Made by a program: the position numbers and the translations under genes
Shown here: positions 42,955-50,740 of the stretch, in pieces
Layout of the letters: the number at the start of each line of letters is the position of its first letter
How positions within the stretch are numbered: position 1 is the stretch's first letter
Source: a virus
Direction: 5' to 3' (one strand)
DNA length: 64,000 bases
Virus record (IMG/VR): IMGVR_UViG_3300034072_000758
Coordinates: 363,030 to 427,029 of that record
Notes under the pieces: generated by a model
Told to the model about the DNA's origin: nothing
Database searches by the model: none
Seen by the model: only the letters and a program-made list of their open reading frames with translations

Positions 42955-44412
42955 ATGAGCAAAGAAGCAACTCTCAAGATTTTGGACGAAGTGAACGTCA
43001 AATTTGACGGCCTCGATCCTTCCACTCGTCGCAAGATTAGTGACGCATGTAAGTATTTCATGCCCTATGCGCGCCACACCCCCCTATTCAAGTTAGGACG
43101 CTGGGATGGATATGTTAACTTCGCTACTGTTGGTGGTGGAACATATCTCAATCTTCTTGAGCAAGTCTTACCTATCGTAGTTGAAGAGGGCTACGATCTC
43201 AAGCTCGATGATCGACGGGTCAATTACAATTTCGATTTCAAGCCAATTGGAACGGATTTCCTTTCGGATACTCTTTGGCCGGAAGGTCACCGTTTCGCGG
43301 GCGAACCGATCATGCTGCGTGAAGATCAGGTAGAGGCCGTCAATCGATACCTTGCCAACCCTCATGGCATCCAGTGTCTCTCTACGGGGTTTGGTAAGAC
43401 GATCCTCTCCGCCACATTGTCAAAGATTGTGGAGCCTTATGGTCGATCAATTGTGATCGTCCCGTCTAAGACACTTGTTGAACAGACCGAAGAAGATTTT
43501 AAGAACATCGGTCTTGATGCTGGTGTGTTTTTCGGTGACCGCAAAGAATGGAATAAGACCCACACGATTTGTACATGGCAATCACTTTCTGTGCTCACAA
43601 AGAAAACTCGCCGCGATGAAGTGGAATGTACGATCCACGATTTCCTAGATGGCGTGATCGCAGTTCAAGTGGACGAATGCCACGGCCTGAAAGCCAACGA
43701 GCTTCGTGATGTAATGTGTGGTCCTATGGCCAATGTGCCAATCCGCTGGGGAATGACCGGCACTATTCCAAAGCAAGACTTCGAGCGAGTGTCCTTACAA
43801 ATTACCATCGGTGGTGTCGTTGGCGAAGTTCGGGCTAAAGAACTTCAAGACGCCGGGTTCCTGTCAAAATGTGAGATCAACATTCTTCAAACTGAGGATG
43901 ATCATGTGTCGTTCGCGGCCTATGACAAGGAATATAAATTCCTGACATCAGACGAAGATAGGTTGCGCTGGATTGGTGAACTCGCCAATAGCCTAGAAGG
44001 CAACACGTTGGTTCTTGTCAATCGCATTGAAACTGGCAAGTCCTTGACGGCCATGATCGATAATGCGGTATTCGTCTCTGGTGGGATGAAAACTAAAGCG
44101 CGCAAAGAAGAGTTCAAGGACACTAACCAATCGGACAACAAAACCCTTGTGGCAACATTCGGGGTTATGTCTACGGGTGTGAATATCCCGAAGATTCACA
44201 ATCTCATTCTGGTAGAATGCGGCAAGTCGTTTGAGCGTACTATTCAGTCGGTAGGCCGTGTTCTTCGCCGTGCTGATGGTAAAAGCAAAGCTGACATCTA
44301 CGATGTGTGCTCTACGCTCAAGTTCTCCAAGAAGCATCTTACCGAGCGTAAGAAGTATTACAAGGAAGCTGAATACCCATTCAAGATCACGAAAGTGAAA
44401 TACAATGCGTAG
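42955..44412 (+). CDS. uvsW: UvsW-like SF2 helicase
   Basis: 485 aa, same class as T4 UvsW (503 aa), which unwinds branched DNA and R-loops and shuts off origin-primed replication. Motif I STGFGKTIL, Ia VPSKTLVEQ, II VDECHGLKA, III GMTGTIP, and later motif VI QSVGRVLRRADGK are present. The N-terminal about 100 residues match the UvsW DNA-binding region preceding the helicase core (RKISDACKYFMPYA). Overlaps the next gene by eight bases. Confidence 0.9.
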   Translation: MSKEATLKILDEVNVKFDGLDPSTRRKISDACKYFMPYARHTPLFKLGRWDGYVNFATVGGGTYLNLLEQVLPIVVEEGYDLKLDDRRVNYNFDFKPIGTDFLSDTLWPEGHRFAGEPIMLREDQVEAVNRYLANPHGIQCLSTGFGKTILSATLSKIVEPYGRSIVIVPSKTLVEQTEEDFKNIGLDAGVFFGDRKEWNKTHTICTWQSLSVLTKKTRRDEVECTIHDFLDGVIAVQVDECHGLKANELRDVMCGPMANVPIRWGMTGTIPKQDFERVSLQITIGGVVGEVRAKELQDAGFLSKCEINILQTEDDHVSFAAYDKEYKFLTSDEDRLRWIGELANSLEGNTLVLVNRIETGKSLTAMIDNAVFVSGGMKTKARKEEFKDTNQSDNKTLVATFGVMSTGVNIPKIHNLILVECGKSFERTIQSVGRVLRRADGKSKADIYDVCSTLKFSKKHLTERKKYYKEAEYPFKITKVKYNA

Positions 44413-44839
44413 GCACGGCTATTTCCTTACCATGAGTAAAACACAACGAGAAATCTATGTCGAGCGCGTCTTGCCGGTAGATGAAGAAATTGTGTTTCCT
44501 ATTTTGGTGGAAATAGCCCCTCAACTTCCTGAGATACAGGAAAACAAGTTTTACTACTATATCATGAAGGGAAAGGCGAGAATTGCTTTCATCACAAAGC
44601 GCCTCGATAACATGTGTGTGGGGAGATATATTCTCAAGGATGGAAAATGGTCAGCCCCGACTTGTTTCAAAAACGAATGCTTCGCGCGAGGTCGATCATT
44701 GACCGCTATTCTTCCGCCGTTTCTGATAGACGAAGAATGGGCTAAAGAAGTCGCGGACAAGTCAGTATATGGGCGTTCTAAAGCTTTATCTCTGGCGGAC
44801 TTGGAACGCATTGGTGGTGGTACTCCCGACCAGAATTGA
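44405..44839 (+). CDS. hypothetical protein, 144 aa
   Basis: Starts within the uvsW 3' end. Alpha/beta, no family recognised. The last 22 bases lie antisense to the CCA end and acceptor stem of a tRNA-Glu gene. Confidence 0.6.
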   Translation: MRRHGYFLTMSKTQREIYVERVLPVDEEIVFPILVEIAPQLPEIQENKFYYYIMKGKARIAFITKRLDNMCVGRYILKDGKWSAPTCFKNECFARGRSLTAILPPFLIDEEWAKEVADKSVYGRSKALSLADLERIGGGTPDQN

Positions 44840-44892
44840 ACTGGCACTCTCCGCTTGAAAGGCGGGCGTCATGACCATTAGACCACGGGAGC
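44818..44892 (-). tRNA. tRNA-Glu (anticodon TTC)
   Basis: Cloverleaf on the minus strand: GCTCCCG/CGGGAGT acceptor, CTTTCAA anticodon loop, T loop TTCAATT, encoded CCA (44820-44818). The 27-43 pair is C-A. Its 3' end overlaps the stop region of the opposite gene. Confidence 0.85.
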
Positions 44893-44916
44893 ATAGTCAA
44901 CAAAGTGTTAAATTGT

Positions 44917-44991
44917 TGGTACTCCCAACGGGATTCGAACCCGTGTCGCCGGATTGAAAGTCCAGCATCCTGACCACTAGAAGATGGGAGC
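44917..44991 (-). tRNA. tRNA-Glu (anticodon TTC), second copy
   Basis: Acceptor GCTCCCA/TGGGAGT, fully paired anticodon stem CTGGA/TCCGG around CTTTCAA, T arm ACGGG-TTCGAAT-CCCGT, encoded CCA. Confidence 0.92.
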
Positions 44992-45024
44992 ATAGAAAAT
45001 CAAAAGCCCGATCTCTCGTTCTTT

Positions 45025-45098
45025 TGGTACTCCCTACGGGAATCGAACCCGCGTTGTCAGATTGAAAGTCTGTTGTCCTGCCATTAGACGAAGGGAGC
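45025..45098 (-). tRNA. tRNA-Glu (anticodon TTC), third copy
   Basis: Acceptor GCTCCCT/AGGGAGT, CTTTCAA anticodon loop in stem ACAGA/TCTGA (one terminal mismatch), T loop TTCGATT, encoded CCA. Same anticodon as its two neighbours but a different body. Confidence 0.9.
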
Positions 45099-45218
45099 AT
45101 AAAGCCTCAAACCCTCGTCTATAAACGAAGGTGAGGTTAGCGTTCCTCTCGTTCCTCTCGGATGGCAAACATAACAACAGTTCCTTAAAAAGCGCACATG
45201 CGCGTTGGTAGATAATTG

Positions 45219-45247
45219 TTCTATCAGAAACTATTTATCTGTGTCAA
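45219..45247 (-). promoter_or_regulatory. possible promoter of the tRNA-Glu cluster
   Basis: Minus strand TTGACA (45247-45242) with ATAGAA 17 bases on. A leader of about 110 bases follows, with an inverted repeat (CCTC...CGAAGG type) that may form a processing hairpin. The -10 match is poor. Confidence 0.4.
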
Positions 45248-45624
45248 GCTTTTTGTTGTAAATAGTTTGGAATAAAATGCGACACGTTCGGGTAAACCCA
45301 GCATGGGTCTTCTCGGTCGATCTCGATTGATTCCTCAGCATCAAAATCGTATCTGGTTAAAAATTCGTCTAACGTATAAACGAATAAAAAATTTTGTGTC
45401 GGAATGCCATTTTTTAGGCGATGATACTCATCGAATGAGAGGATTTTTTTATACGCAAAAGAGCGGTGTATTTCCCCTATTTGTGCGTTTGGCATTGGCA
45501 CGAACGCATTGAGTTCAGCAAAGACCCGTTCATATTCGGCGTCAAGATCGTTGAGAAATGATTTCTTGCTTTCTCGTTCAACGGTGAAAATACCACCATC
45601 TACTACAATGATCAGACGTTCCAT
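45244..45624 (-). CDS. hypothetical protein, 126 aa
   Basis: N-terminal RLIIVVDGGIFTVERE suggests a beta hairpin; the rest is acidic and aromatic. AGGGA before the ATG. Upstream is TTGACA (45684-45679) with TATATC 18 bases on. Function unknown. Confidence 0.6.
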   Translation of the reverse strand: MERLIIVVDGGIFTVERESKKSFLNDLDAEYERVFAELNAFVPMPNAQIGEIHRSFAYKKILSFDEYHRLKNGIPTQNFLFVYTLDEFLTRYDFDAEESIEIDREDPCWVYPNVSHFIPNYLQQKA

Positions 45625-45693
45625 TGCTGTATATCCCTGTCAGTTAGTTCTCTCGATATAGCGCCACATTTATCAATTTGTCAAATTCTAAAA

Positions 45694-45723
45694 TTGACAT
45701 CAAGAAAGGTGATTTGGTAGTTT
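45694..45723 (+). promoter_or_regulatory. possible promoter
   Basis: TTGACA (45694-45699), 18 bases, TAGTTT (45718-45723), 19 bases before the ATG at 45743. Divergent from the promoter of the gene ending at 45244. Confidence 0.4.
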
Positions 45724-45742
45724 TAAAAATGGAGTAAAGAGT

Positions 45743-46360
45743 ATGGTCAATTTCGCAGCCCTAGTAGCCAAACCTATCGGACATGGTTTCACAGCCAATG
45801 CCGTGAAATATTATGAAGATACGGTGGTTGAACTTGCTTATAGCGGTAAGTTCGAAGAAGGCTCTTTTGATCATCGGTTCATCGAAAGTCTCAGCAATCA
45901 GGCCGAATGGACAACAAGACAGTTCGATTGTCTTAAGAAACTGTTCGACCGCAATAAGATCGACCACTCGTCTCATAGATTGCGCACTCCCGTCCGCGAA
46001 AGCAACCGTCTCCTAGAGGATGAAATTCGATTTCTGGGCGATAACTTAGTAATCGTAACTAACAGCAACAGACGGTATTCCGAGAAGCAAGAAATACTGA
46101 CTGAACTTGGGGCCGAATATATCAAGAAACATCGGTTCTGGCAGATTACCATCGATAATCTGGATGTCATAGATATTCTGATTACTTATGCCGAAGAGTT
46201 CGGGGCGACTGTTGACGAAATAACCGCCCTGTATCTTGAAAGCTGCGATAGAAATATCGTAACGGTAGATGTTCAAGATGACGCTATTCATCTTCATTTG
46301 GTGGGTGAACCTCTTCTCGAATGCTTTATTAAAAATATGATGATCGGGGAAGCGATATGA
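45743..46360 (+). CDS. hypothetical protein, 205 aa
   Basis: No family recognised. Residues 100-150 (VIVTNSNRRYSEKQEILTEL) look alpha/beta. GGAGTAAAGAGT precedes the ATG. Ends in an ATGA overlap with the next gene, so the pair is co-translated. Confidence 0.65.
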   Translation: MVNFAALVAKPIGHGFTANAVKYYEDTVVELAYSGKFEEGSFDHRFIESLSNQAEWTTRQFDCLKKLFDRNKIDHSSHRLRTPVRESNRLLEDEIRFLGDNLVIVTNSNRRYSEKQEILTELGAEYIKKHRFWQITIDNLDVIDILITYAEEFGATVDEITALYLESCDRNIVTVDVQDDAIHLHLVGEPLLECFIKNMMIGEAI

Positions 46361-46923
46361 ACCGCAACTTCAAACTCCCGTATACGTCCGCGAATTGTCG
46401 CCAATTGGTTCGATTGAGCCAGCTAAAAGAAATAGTGCTTCCCGACGAAATAATTGAGAAAGCAAAAGAAGACGTGGTTTCTTGTCCAGACTTATCAGCA
46501 CAAGAAGCCGAGACCGTACAGCGAATGATTGATCTTGATTTCGATTTTACCCTACGATCTTCGCCGTTTATGTTATCTCTGTTGATCTATGCGGCGGACA
46601 AAGCTGGTCGATCATTGAAATATTATGATCGCTTAAATCGATATGAGAAATCCGAAGAATACAGCATTCTTCGAGAAATGGATCAAATCGCAGCGCCGGA
46701 TTTGATGACGATAAAAGAAAATATTATTGTCACTACTCGTGGTAATTTGAAATACATGCCCGGTGTAAAGCTTATAATGGGGCGTTTGACAGATGCCTTG
46801 TTCTCGGAACTTATAGAGAAAAATCTTTTACTAGAAAAAAGTAGAATGACTACTTTGACAGAAGAACGATTGTCTAGCTATGACAGTCAATTGATGAAAT
46901 TTTATTTGAATTTGATCGAATAA
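46357..46923 (+). CDS. hypothetical protein, 188 aa
   Basis: Partner of the preceding gene. Helical, charged, with AADKAGRSLKYYDRLNRYEK in the middle. No family recognised. A 22-bp palindrome follows the stop codon. Confidence 0.65.
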   Translation: MNRNFKLPYTSANCRQLVRLSQLKEIVLPDEIIEKAKEDVVSCPDLSAQEAETVQRMIDLDFDFTLRSSPFMLSLLIYAADKAGRSLKYYDRLNRYEKSEEYSILREMDQIAAPDLMTIKENIIVTTRGNLKYMPGVKLIMGRLTDALFSELIEKNLLLEKSRMTTLTEERLSSYDSQLMKFYLNLIE

Positions 46924-46925
46924 AA

Positions 46926-46947
46926 TCATTAAAACCGGTTTTAATGA
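46926..46947. repeat. 22-bp perfect palindrome
   Basis: TCATTAAAACC/GGTTTTAATGA, perfect over 22 bases, between a stop codon and the GIY-YIG-type gene. It could be an operator, a terminator-like hairpin (no T run) or a translation-control stem. Confidence 0.8.
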
Positions 46948-46966
46948 ACATAAATACTATATGTTC
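46946..46966 (+). promoter_or_regulatory. late box CATAAATA inside a start-codon hairpin
   Basis: CATAAATA (46949-46956) ends four bases before the ATG at 46961. GAACAT (46946-46951) and ATGTTC (46961-46966) are complementary, so a longer transcript from upstream would hide the start codon. A late transcript starting at the ATG would lack the hairpin. Confidence 0.45.
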
Positions 46967-47263
46967 ATATACATCATCAGCGACGGCACCAGTGTTAAAA
47001 TTGGGATTAGCAAGACACCCGAAAAGCGCCTTAAGCAGCTTCAAACCGGGCATCCCAAGAAGCTGATCTTGTGTAAGGTCCGCGAGGTTCCCGACGACCG
47101 CGCCAAGAAGCTGGAAAACATCATTCACAGAACTTGCGGCCATTACCGTCTCAAAGGAGAGTGGTTCTCGATGTCATTGCCTCTGGCTGAATCGATGGTT
47201 CATGATGTTCTTTTGAGAACTGATGAATTGAAAAATCTTGACAATTATTTCATACTTAACTAA
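46961..47263 (+). CDS. T5orf172/MUG113-type GIY-YIG-like nuclease domain protein, 100 aa
   Basis: FIYIISDGTSVKIGISKTP, KRLKQLQTGHPKKL, an internal ENIIHRTCGH segment and KGEWF follow the T5orf172 (MUG113) branch of the GIY-YIG superfamily. Tyr, Lys-Ile-Gly, Arg and Glu positions are preserved. A small free-standing nuclease domain; possible homing or DNA-processing role. No Shine-Dalgarno; the start codon is in a hairpin. Confidence 0.75.
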   Translation: MFIYIISDGTSVKIGISKTPEKRLKQLQTGHPKKLILCKVREVPDDRAKKLENIIHRTCGHYRLKGEWFSMSLPLAESMVHDVLLRTDELKNLDNYFILN

Positions 47264-47294
47264 AATATGGAGGATTAGCACGGAGTAATGTAAA

Positions 47295-47834
47295 GTGATT
47301 TACGGATACGAATATGATGAAGAAGAAATAAATGATTTCAATGAAGTTGAATTGTCTCTTCCAGAGAGAACTATTATTTACAACCAACTCGAATTACTTA
47401 AAGCTGCCGATTATAAGCATCAAGATACTTATACAAAAGCACAATCCATCCTTGAACTAGGATTAGAAAATGTGTATCCACAAGAAGTGTTTTTAACTTA
47501 TCACCCAATTTTGAAACCGAAAGATACGATGAAATTTGTCTCTAACGTTTTGGAAATGTTTGTTCGCATACGTAGGTCTTATTTGAAACATAATCTGGAT
47601 GAAGTATTGAAATATGACGGATTCGATTCTACGGACGAATCAGATTATTACACAGCCGCTAATTTTCTTTTTGATAATAATGTGGATTATCGTGAAATAA
47701 AGAAGTATCACCACAATTCTTTTTGTAACGAAGGTCGGTATACAGACTTACTTATGAAATACAAGCTTATGTTAATTCCGTCTGAATACCATTTAACTGT
47801 TGAAAATTTGCGAAACTTAGAGAGCGGTTATTAA
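47295..47834 (+). CDS. hypothetical protein, 179 aa, GTG start
   Basis: GTG at 47295 with GGAG farther upstream. Acidic and Tyr-rich (YGYEYDEEEINDFNEVEL), helical. Converges on and overlaps the next minus-strand gene by four bases. Function unknown. Confidence 0.6.
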   Translation: MIYGYEYDEEEINDFNEVELSLPERTIIYNQLELLKAADYKHQDTYTKAQSILELGLENVYPQEVFLTYHPILKPKDTMKFVSNVLEMFVRIRRSYLKHNLDEVLKYDGFDSTDESDYYTAANFLFDNNVDYREIKKYHHNSFCNEGRYTDLLMKYKLMLIPSEYHLTVENLRNLESGY

Positions 47835-48046
47835 CCGCGCTCGTATTTCGATTTACCCTCAAACAGGCTCTCGTATGTTCCTGAGTCTTTATGCTCGTTG
47901 TACAAGGCTTCCAGATCGACCGGAGCATCTTCCAACAGCGCATCTAGCTCTGGGTCAAGATGGTCGTAAGTAGCGTTCAAGAGGGTCTGTAGAACGTCCT
48001 CTGGAAGCTCATGAACGTAATAGACTTGGCGACTATCCTTCGTCAT
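47831..48046 (-). CDS. hypothetical small acidic protein, 71 aa
   Basis: Starts 14 bases inside the upstream gene. Helical with DHLDPELDALLEDAPVDLEA. Function unknown. Confidence 0.6.
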   Translation of the reverse strand: MTKDSRQVYYVHELPEDVLQTLLNATYDHLDPELDALLEDAPVDLEALYNEHKDSGTYESLFEGKSKYERG

Positions 48047-48374
48047 GATCAGGACGCTGGAACAGGGTTTGGGTAACTGTGAATTTGAAGTTCTCTATCT
48101 TGGCATTCACGCAGCTATGAGCGAAGCGCGGCAAAACATTTGTCTTGCGAAACTCGTCATATGCCGAAGGGACGTTGGTTTGGACAGGGGCCTTTACGTG
48201 ATCATCTTCAATGTAATAAAGATAGGCCGTATTGATGTCTACGGCAAATTCTTGACCATTTTCAGAGCCAAGTAAGAAAGTCGATTCTAAAACAGAAACG
48301 TTCTTCAATGGGAGATCGTGATCCGATTCAATCAGCGCCAATGCTTCTTGTAATTTCTTATACCAATTCGACAT
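48033..48374 (-). CDS. hypothetical protein with NWYKKL start, 113 aa
   Basis: Begins SNWYKKLQEALALIES, similar to the start of the gene at 39528. Both sit behind late-type boxes, so a shared N-terminal signal is possible. AGAGG before the ATG. Function unknown. Confidence 0.65.
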   Translation of the reverse strand: MSNWYKKLQEALALIESDHDLPLKNVSVLESTFLLGSENGQEFAVDINTAYLYYIEDDHVKAPVQTNVPSAYDEFRKTNVLPRFAHSCVNAKIENFKFTVTQTLFQRPDHDEG

Positions 48375-48395
48375 ATCAATACCTCTAATATAAGG

Positions 48396-48403
48396 TATTT
48401 ATG
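48396..48403 (-). promoter_or_regulatory. T4-like late promoter CATAAATA
   Basis: On the minus strand, predicted +1 about 48390, 16 bases before the ATG at 48374. Confidence 0.55.
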
Positions 48404-48428
48404 AAAAAACCGCCGATTAACGGCGGTT
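48404..48428 (-). terminator. terminator
   Basis: Minus strand AACCGCCG/CGGCGGTT with TTAAT loop and a T run; ends the minus-strand operon whose last gene stops at 48434. Confidence 0.85.
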
Positions 48429-48433
48429 TAACT

Positions 48434-48673
48434 TTAGTCTCTTTTGTGTCCGGTATTGATCTCTTGAATCAAAATCGATGGCGCATTATCGCCTGTCAGG
48501 CGTTCGACGCATTTTTCGATATTGTCAAATTTATCTTCAAGCTGGGGATCGGTACGGGCTACCTTGACCGTGATGCCCTTTTCTTCCAGAGCATTGACGA
48601 TGACCGGGATTAACGAAGTTTTACCTTCATGCTCGTTGCCTTGGATGCTGATAACAATGTTAGCGAGTGCCAT
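48434..48673 (-). CDS. small P-loop protein, 79 aa
   Basis: IVISIQGNEHEGKTSLIPVI carries a Walker A loop (GNEHEGKTS). The rest is too short for a complete NTPase. Possibly a regulatory nucleotide-binding domain. AGGAGA before the ATG. Confidence 0.6.
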   Translation of the reverse strand: MALANIVISIQGNEHEGKTSLIPVIVNALEEKGITVKVARTDPQLEDKFDNIEKCVERLTGDNAPSILIQEINTGHKRD

Positions 48674-48682
48674 ATCTTTCTC

Positions 48683-49033
48683 CTATAAGTTCATTCGGCG
48701 TTTTGCGTTGGCGAGATAGGTGTGAATGTTCTCCTTACCAATCTCGTTCATGCTGTGTACCGTGTAGGCTGGGAGCTTGAGGTCATTGTCTATACAATGA
48801 TCTACCAACCATTTGGCACAATCATAGCCTGTTTTTTCTACGTTGAACACCCCGCCATAATGTAGATCAGCCAAATCGTGATCGAAAGACACATGTGCGG
48901 GGAGGCCGTTATTTATGATGTAATCTTTGAACTCGTCAAAGTTACGGACAATAACGTATGAAGCCACCGGAAGCTTCACCCAAGTGACTTCCGATGGCTC
49001 ACGCATGTCATCTAAGAACAGATGATATGTCAA
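48683..49033 (-). CDS. cREC-type receiver-like domain protein, 116 aa
   Basis: HLFLDDMREP, VRNFDEFKDYI, HVSFDHDLADL, KTGYDCAKWLVDHC and VHSMNEIGKENI follow the family described as cyclic-phosphate-processing receiver domains (cREC_REC). Conserved DD, FDHDL and HS are candidate active-site residues. These occur in phages and defence-linked loci; the biochemical role is not established. ATGA coupling with the AAA+ gene upstream. Confidence 0.7.
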   Translation of the reverse strand: MTYHLFLDDMREPSEVTWVKLPVASYVIVRNFDEFKDYIINNGLPAHVSFDHDLADLHYGGVFNVEKTGYDCAKWLVDHCIDNDLKLPAYTVHSMNEIGKENIHTYLANAKRRMNL

Positions 49034-50265
49034 AGAAGGCTATCCCATGTGTTGCGATGGCGGGATGCCACGCGCATCAGTTCGACTTCAACCACTTGGT
49101 CTTCGAACTTGATCTGATAAGTGAACGTGCCAATCTTGCGGTTGATACCAACCAGATGTTCACCACTGAACAGGATGGGGTGACACCAAACACGAATGAC
49201 TTTGCGCTGAGGCGCGTCATTGGTTTGGACCGCATCTTCGTCACCATCTTCGTCGTCGTCCTCTCCATACGCTTCGTATTCGAGGAAGTCTTCTTCAACC
49301 GAAATACCAGCCTTAGCAGCCGAGATAGGGTCGTAGATAGTGGTCATGTGTGAACGCTCACCCAGCTTTTTACCGAGGAAGTAAATGTCCACGCGGTTTT
49401 CATCTGTCCCGAACGGATTGATCCACAGTTCCTTTTGGTTCTGTCTCAACACCGGCTCACCATTCAGTGTCGTGCGAATAGTGAACATGCTGGTTTCGTT
49501 AGCCGGGGTGACGTTCAGGACAGAAATAGCCTGTGTCACGGTTTCCGAATAGCGATTCATTTCTTCAACCAGCGACTTCAAGATGTCGAAGTTGAGCTTT
49601 TCGCCCATCGTGAACTTCAAGTTCAGAATTTGCGCGGTCTTAGACTGGTCTTTCAGGCAGTCCTTACAATATTCCGTGATGAAGTCTTCTTCCAGACCCT
49701 TGTATTCGAAGCGATAAAATACGCGACTAGGACGGTTCGTGATATGCGAGTTCAGGCGGTACTCGTCATTACAAGTCAGCAGGAACAGTTTTTTACTGTT
49801 GAACACGCCATCCAGAAGGGTCAGGAGGTGTGGCTGATGTTCGTCCTTGTCATACACCTTCTCGAACTCGTCAAAGATGACCACAGCCGGGGTATCGATG
49901 CTCGACATGAAGGTATTGAAAGGATCGCCGTAGAACGGGGAGTTGATCAGGATAACCGGAAGGCCCGTTTCCTGAGCCAGCAAGGCGATGCGCTTGGCCA
50001 ACAGGGTTTTACCCGAACCCTTTTCACCGATCAGCAGAGCGCCGGTTTGCGCTGGACGATCATGGAAGGTTCCGAGGATGCGGTTCGCGCGAGTGTCGAT
50101 GTCACCGTAAATCTTCTTCGGCATTTCGAAATCATCGACTGTTTCGAGGAAAAAGCCTCGTGTTTGCGAAAGCTTAACCACGTAGGTCTTCGGTTCGAGA
50201 AAATCAGTCGTGGCGCTGGAACTGGCGATGAATACGCAGTTACCTTCTTTCGTATAATGGGTCAT
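49030..50265 (-). CDS. AAA+ ATPase, 411 aa
   Basis: Walker A GEKGSGKTLLAKR (about residues 80-92), Walker B AVVIFDEFEKVYD, sensor 1 LLTCNDEYRLN, arginine region NRPSRVFYRFEY. The C-terminal third has a very acidic patch (EDDDEDGDED) and a beta-rich end. Substrate unknown: remodelling of DNA or protein complexes is inferred. GTTAAC-type promoter upstream. Confidence 0.8.
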   Translation of the reverse strand: MTHYTKEGNCVFIASSSATTDFLEPKTYVVKLSQTRGFFLETVDDFEMPKKIYGDIDTRANRILGTFHDRPAQTGALLIGEKGSGKTLLAKRIALLAQETGLPVILINSPFYGDPFNTFMSSIDTPAVVIFDEFEKVYDKDEHQPHLLTLLDGVFNSKKLFLLTCNDEYRLNSHITNRPSRVFYRFEYKGLEEDFITEYCKDCLKDQSKTAQILNLKFTMGEKLNFDILKSLVEEMNRYSETVTQAISVLNVTPANETSMFTIRTTLNGEPVLRQNQKELWINPFGTDENRVDIYFLGKKLGERSHMTTIYDPISAAKAGISVEEDFLEYEAYGEDDDEDGDEDAVQTNDAPQRKVIRVWCHPILFSGEHLVGINRKIGTFTYQIKFEDQVVEVELMRVASRHRNTWDSLL

Positions 50266-50299
50266 TAAATCCTCTGGGGAACGCTACTGGATGCCGTAA

Positions 50300-50311
50300 G
50301 TTATAGTTAAC
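50300..50311 (-). promoter_or_regulatory. GTTAACTATAAC element
   Basis: On the minus strand GTTAAC directly precedes a TATAAC -10-like box, as upstream of 18553 and 37701. About 35 bases before the AAA+ gene. Confidence 0.4.
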
Positions 50312-50366
50312 AGGATTTATTTCGAGACACAATAAAAAAATGGTAAATATCTTATGAAAAAATAAA

Positions 50367-50396
50367 TTGATTTTTCATAGGCCAGAGGACTAGAAT
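50367..50396 (+). promoter_or_regulatory. sigma70-like promoter
   Basis: TTGATT (50367-50372), 18 bases, TAGAAT (50391-50396). Predicted +1 is at or beside the ATG at 50402. Confidence 0.5.
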
Positions 50397-50401
50397 TTCA
50401 C

Positions 50402-50740
50402 ATGCTAATGGACTTTTCGCATCTGAGTACAGAAGAACTCAGTAAACGTATGATGGAGCTTTCCAAAAAATTCAATATCGCACAGCGCACTAATAGTGGT
50501 TCTACCGAGCAACTACAAGTCGTTTTGAACAGTCTTCGTTTTGAATTACAATCCAGAATGAGCACGAAGATTGCCGAGGACATGTATAAGAAGATACCAA
50601 CCGTGGTAGATTCTGATCCAGACCTCAACGAGAAGAATTATAAGCCGAAGCCGCCGAAAACGGACACTGAAAAGAAAAAAGAAAAGATCACTCAGAACCC
50701 GTTCCAAAAAACATCTAAACCAACTTCGGGAGAATTTTAA
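50402..50740 (+). CDS. hypothetical charged protein, 112 aa
   Basis: ATG 50402 or 50408; probable leaderless message. N-terminal helix (LSTEELSKRMMELSKKFNIA), then a Lys/Pro-rich tail (KPKPPKTDTEKKKEKITQ) that is probably disordered. TAATG coupling to the next gene. Confidence 0.65.
   Translation: MLMDFSHLSTEELSKRMMELSKKFNIAQRTNSGSTEQLQVVLNSLRFELQSRMSTKIAEDMYKKIPTVVDSDPDLNEKNYKPKPPKTDTEKKKEKITQNPFQKTSKPTSGEF

Noticed and set aside
49435-50268. 277-codon plus-strand frame opposite the AAA+ gene at 49030-50265
   Set aside because: The minus-strand frame carries Walker motifs and a ribosome-binding site; the plus frame has none and begins with no initiation signal.
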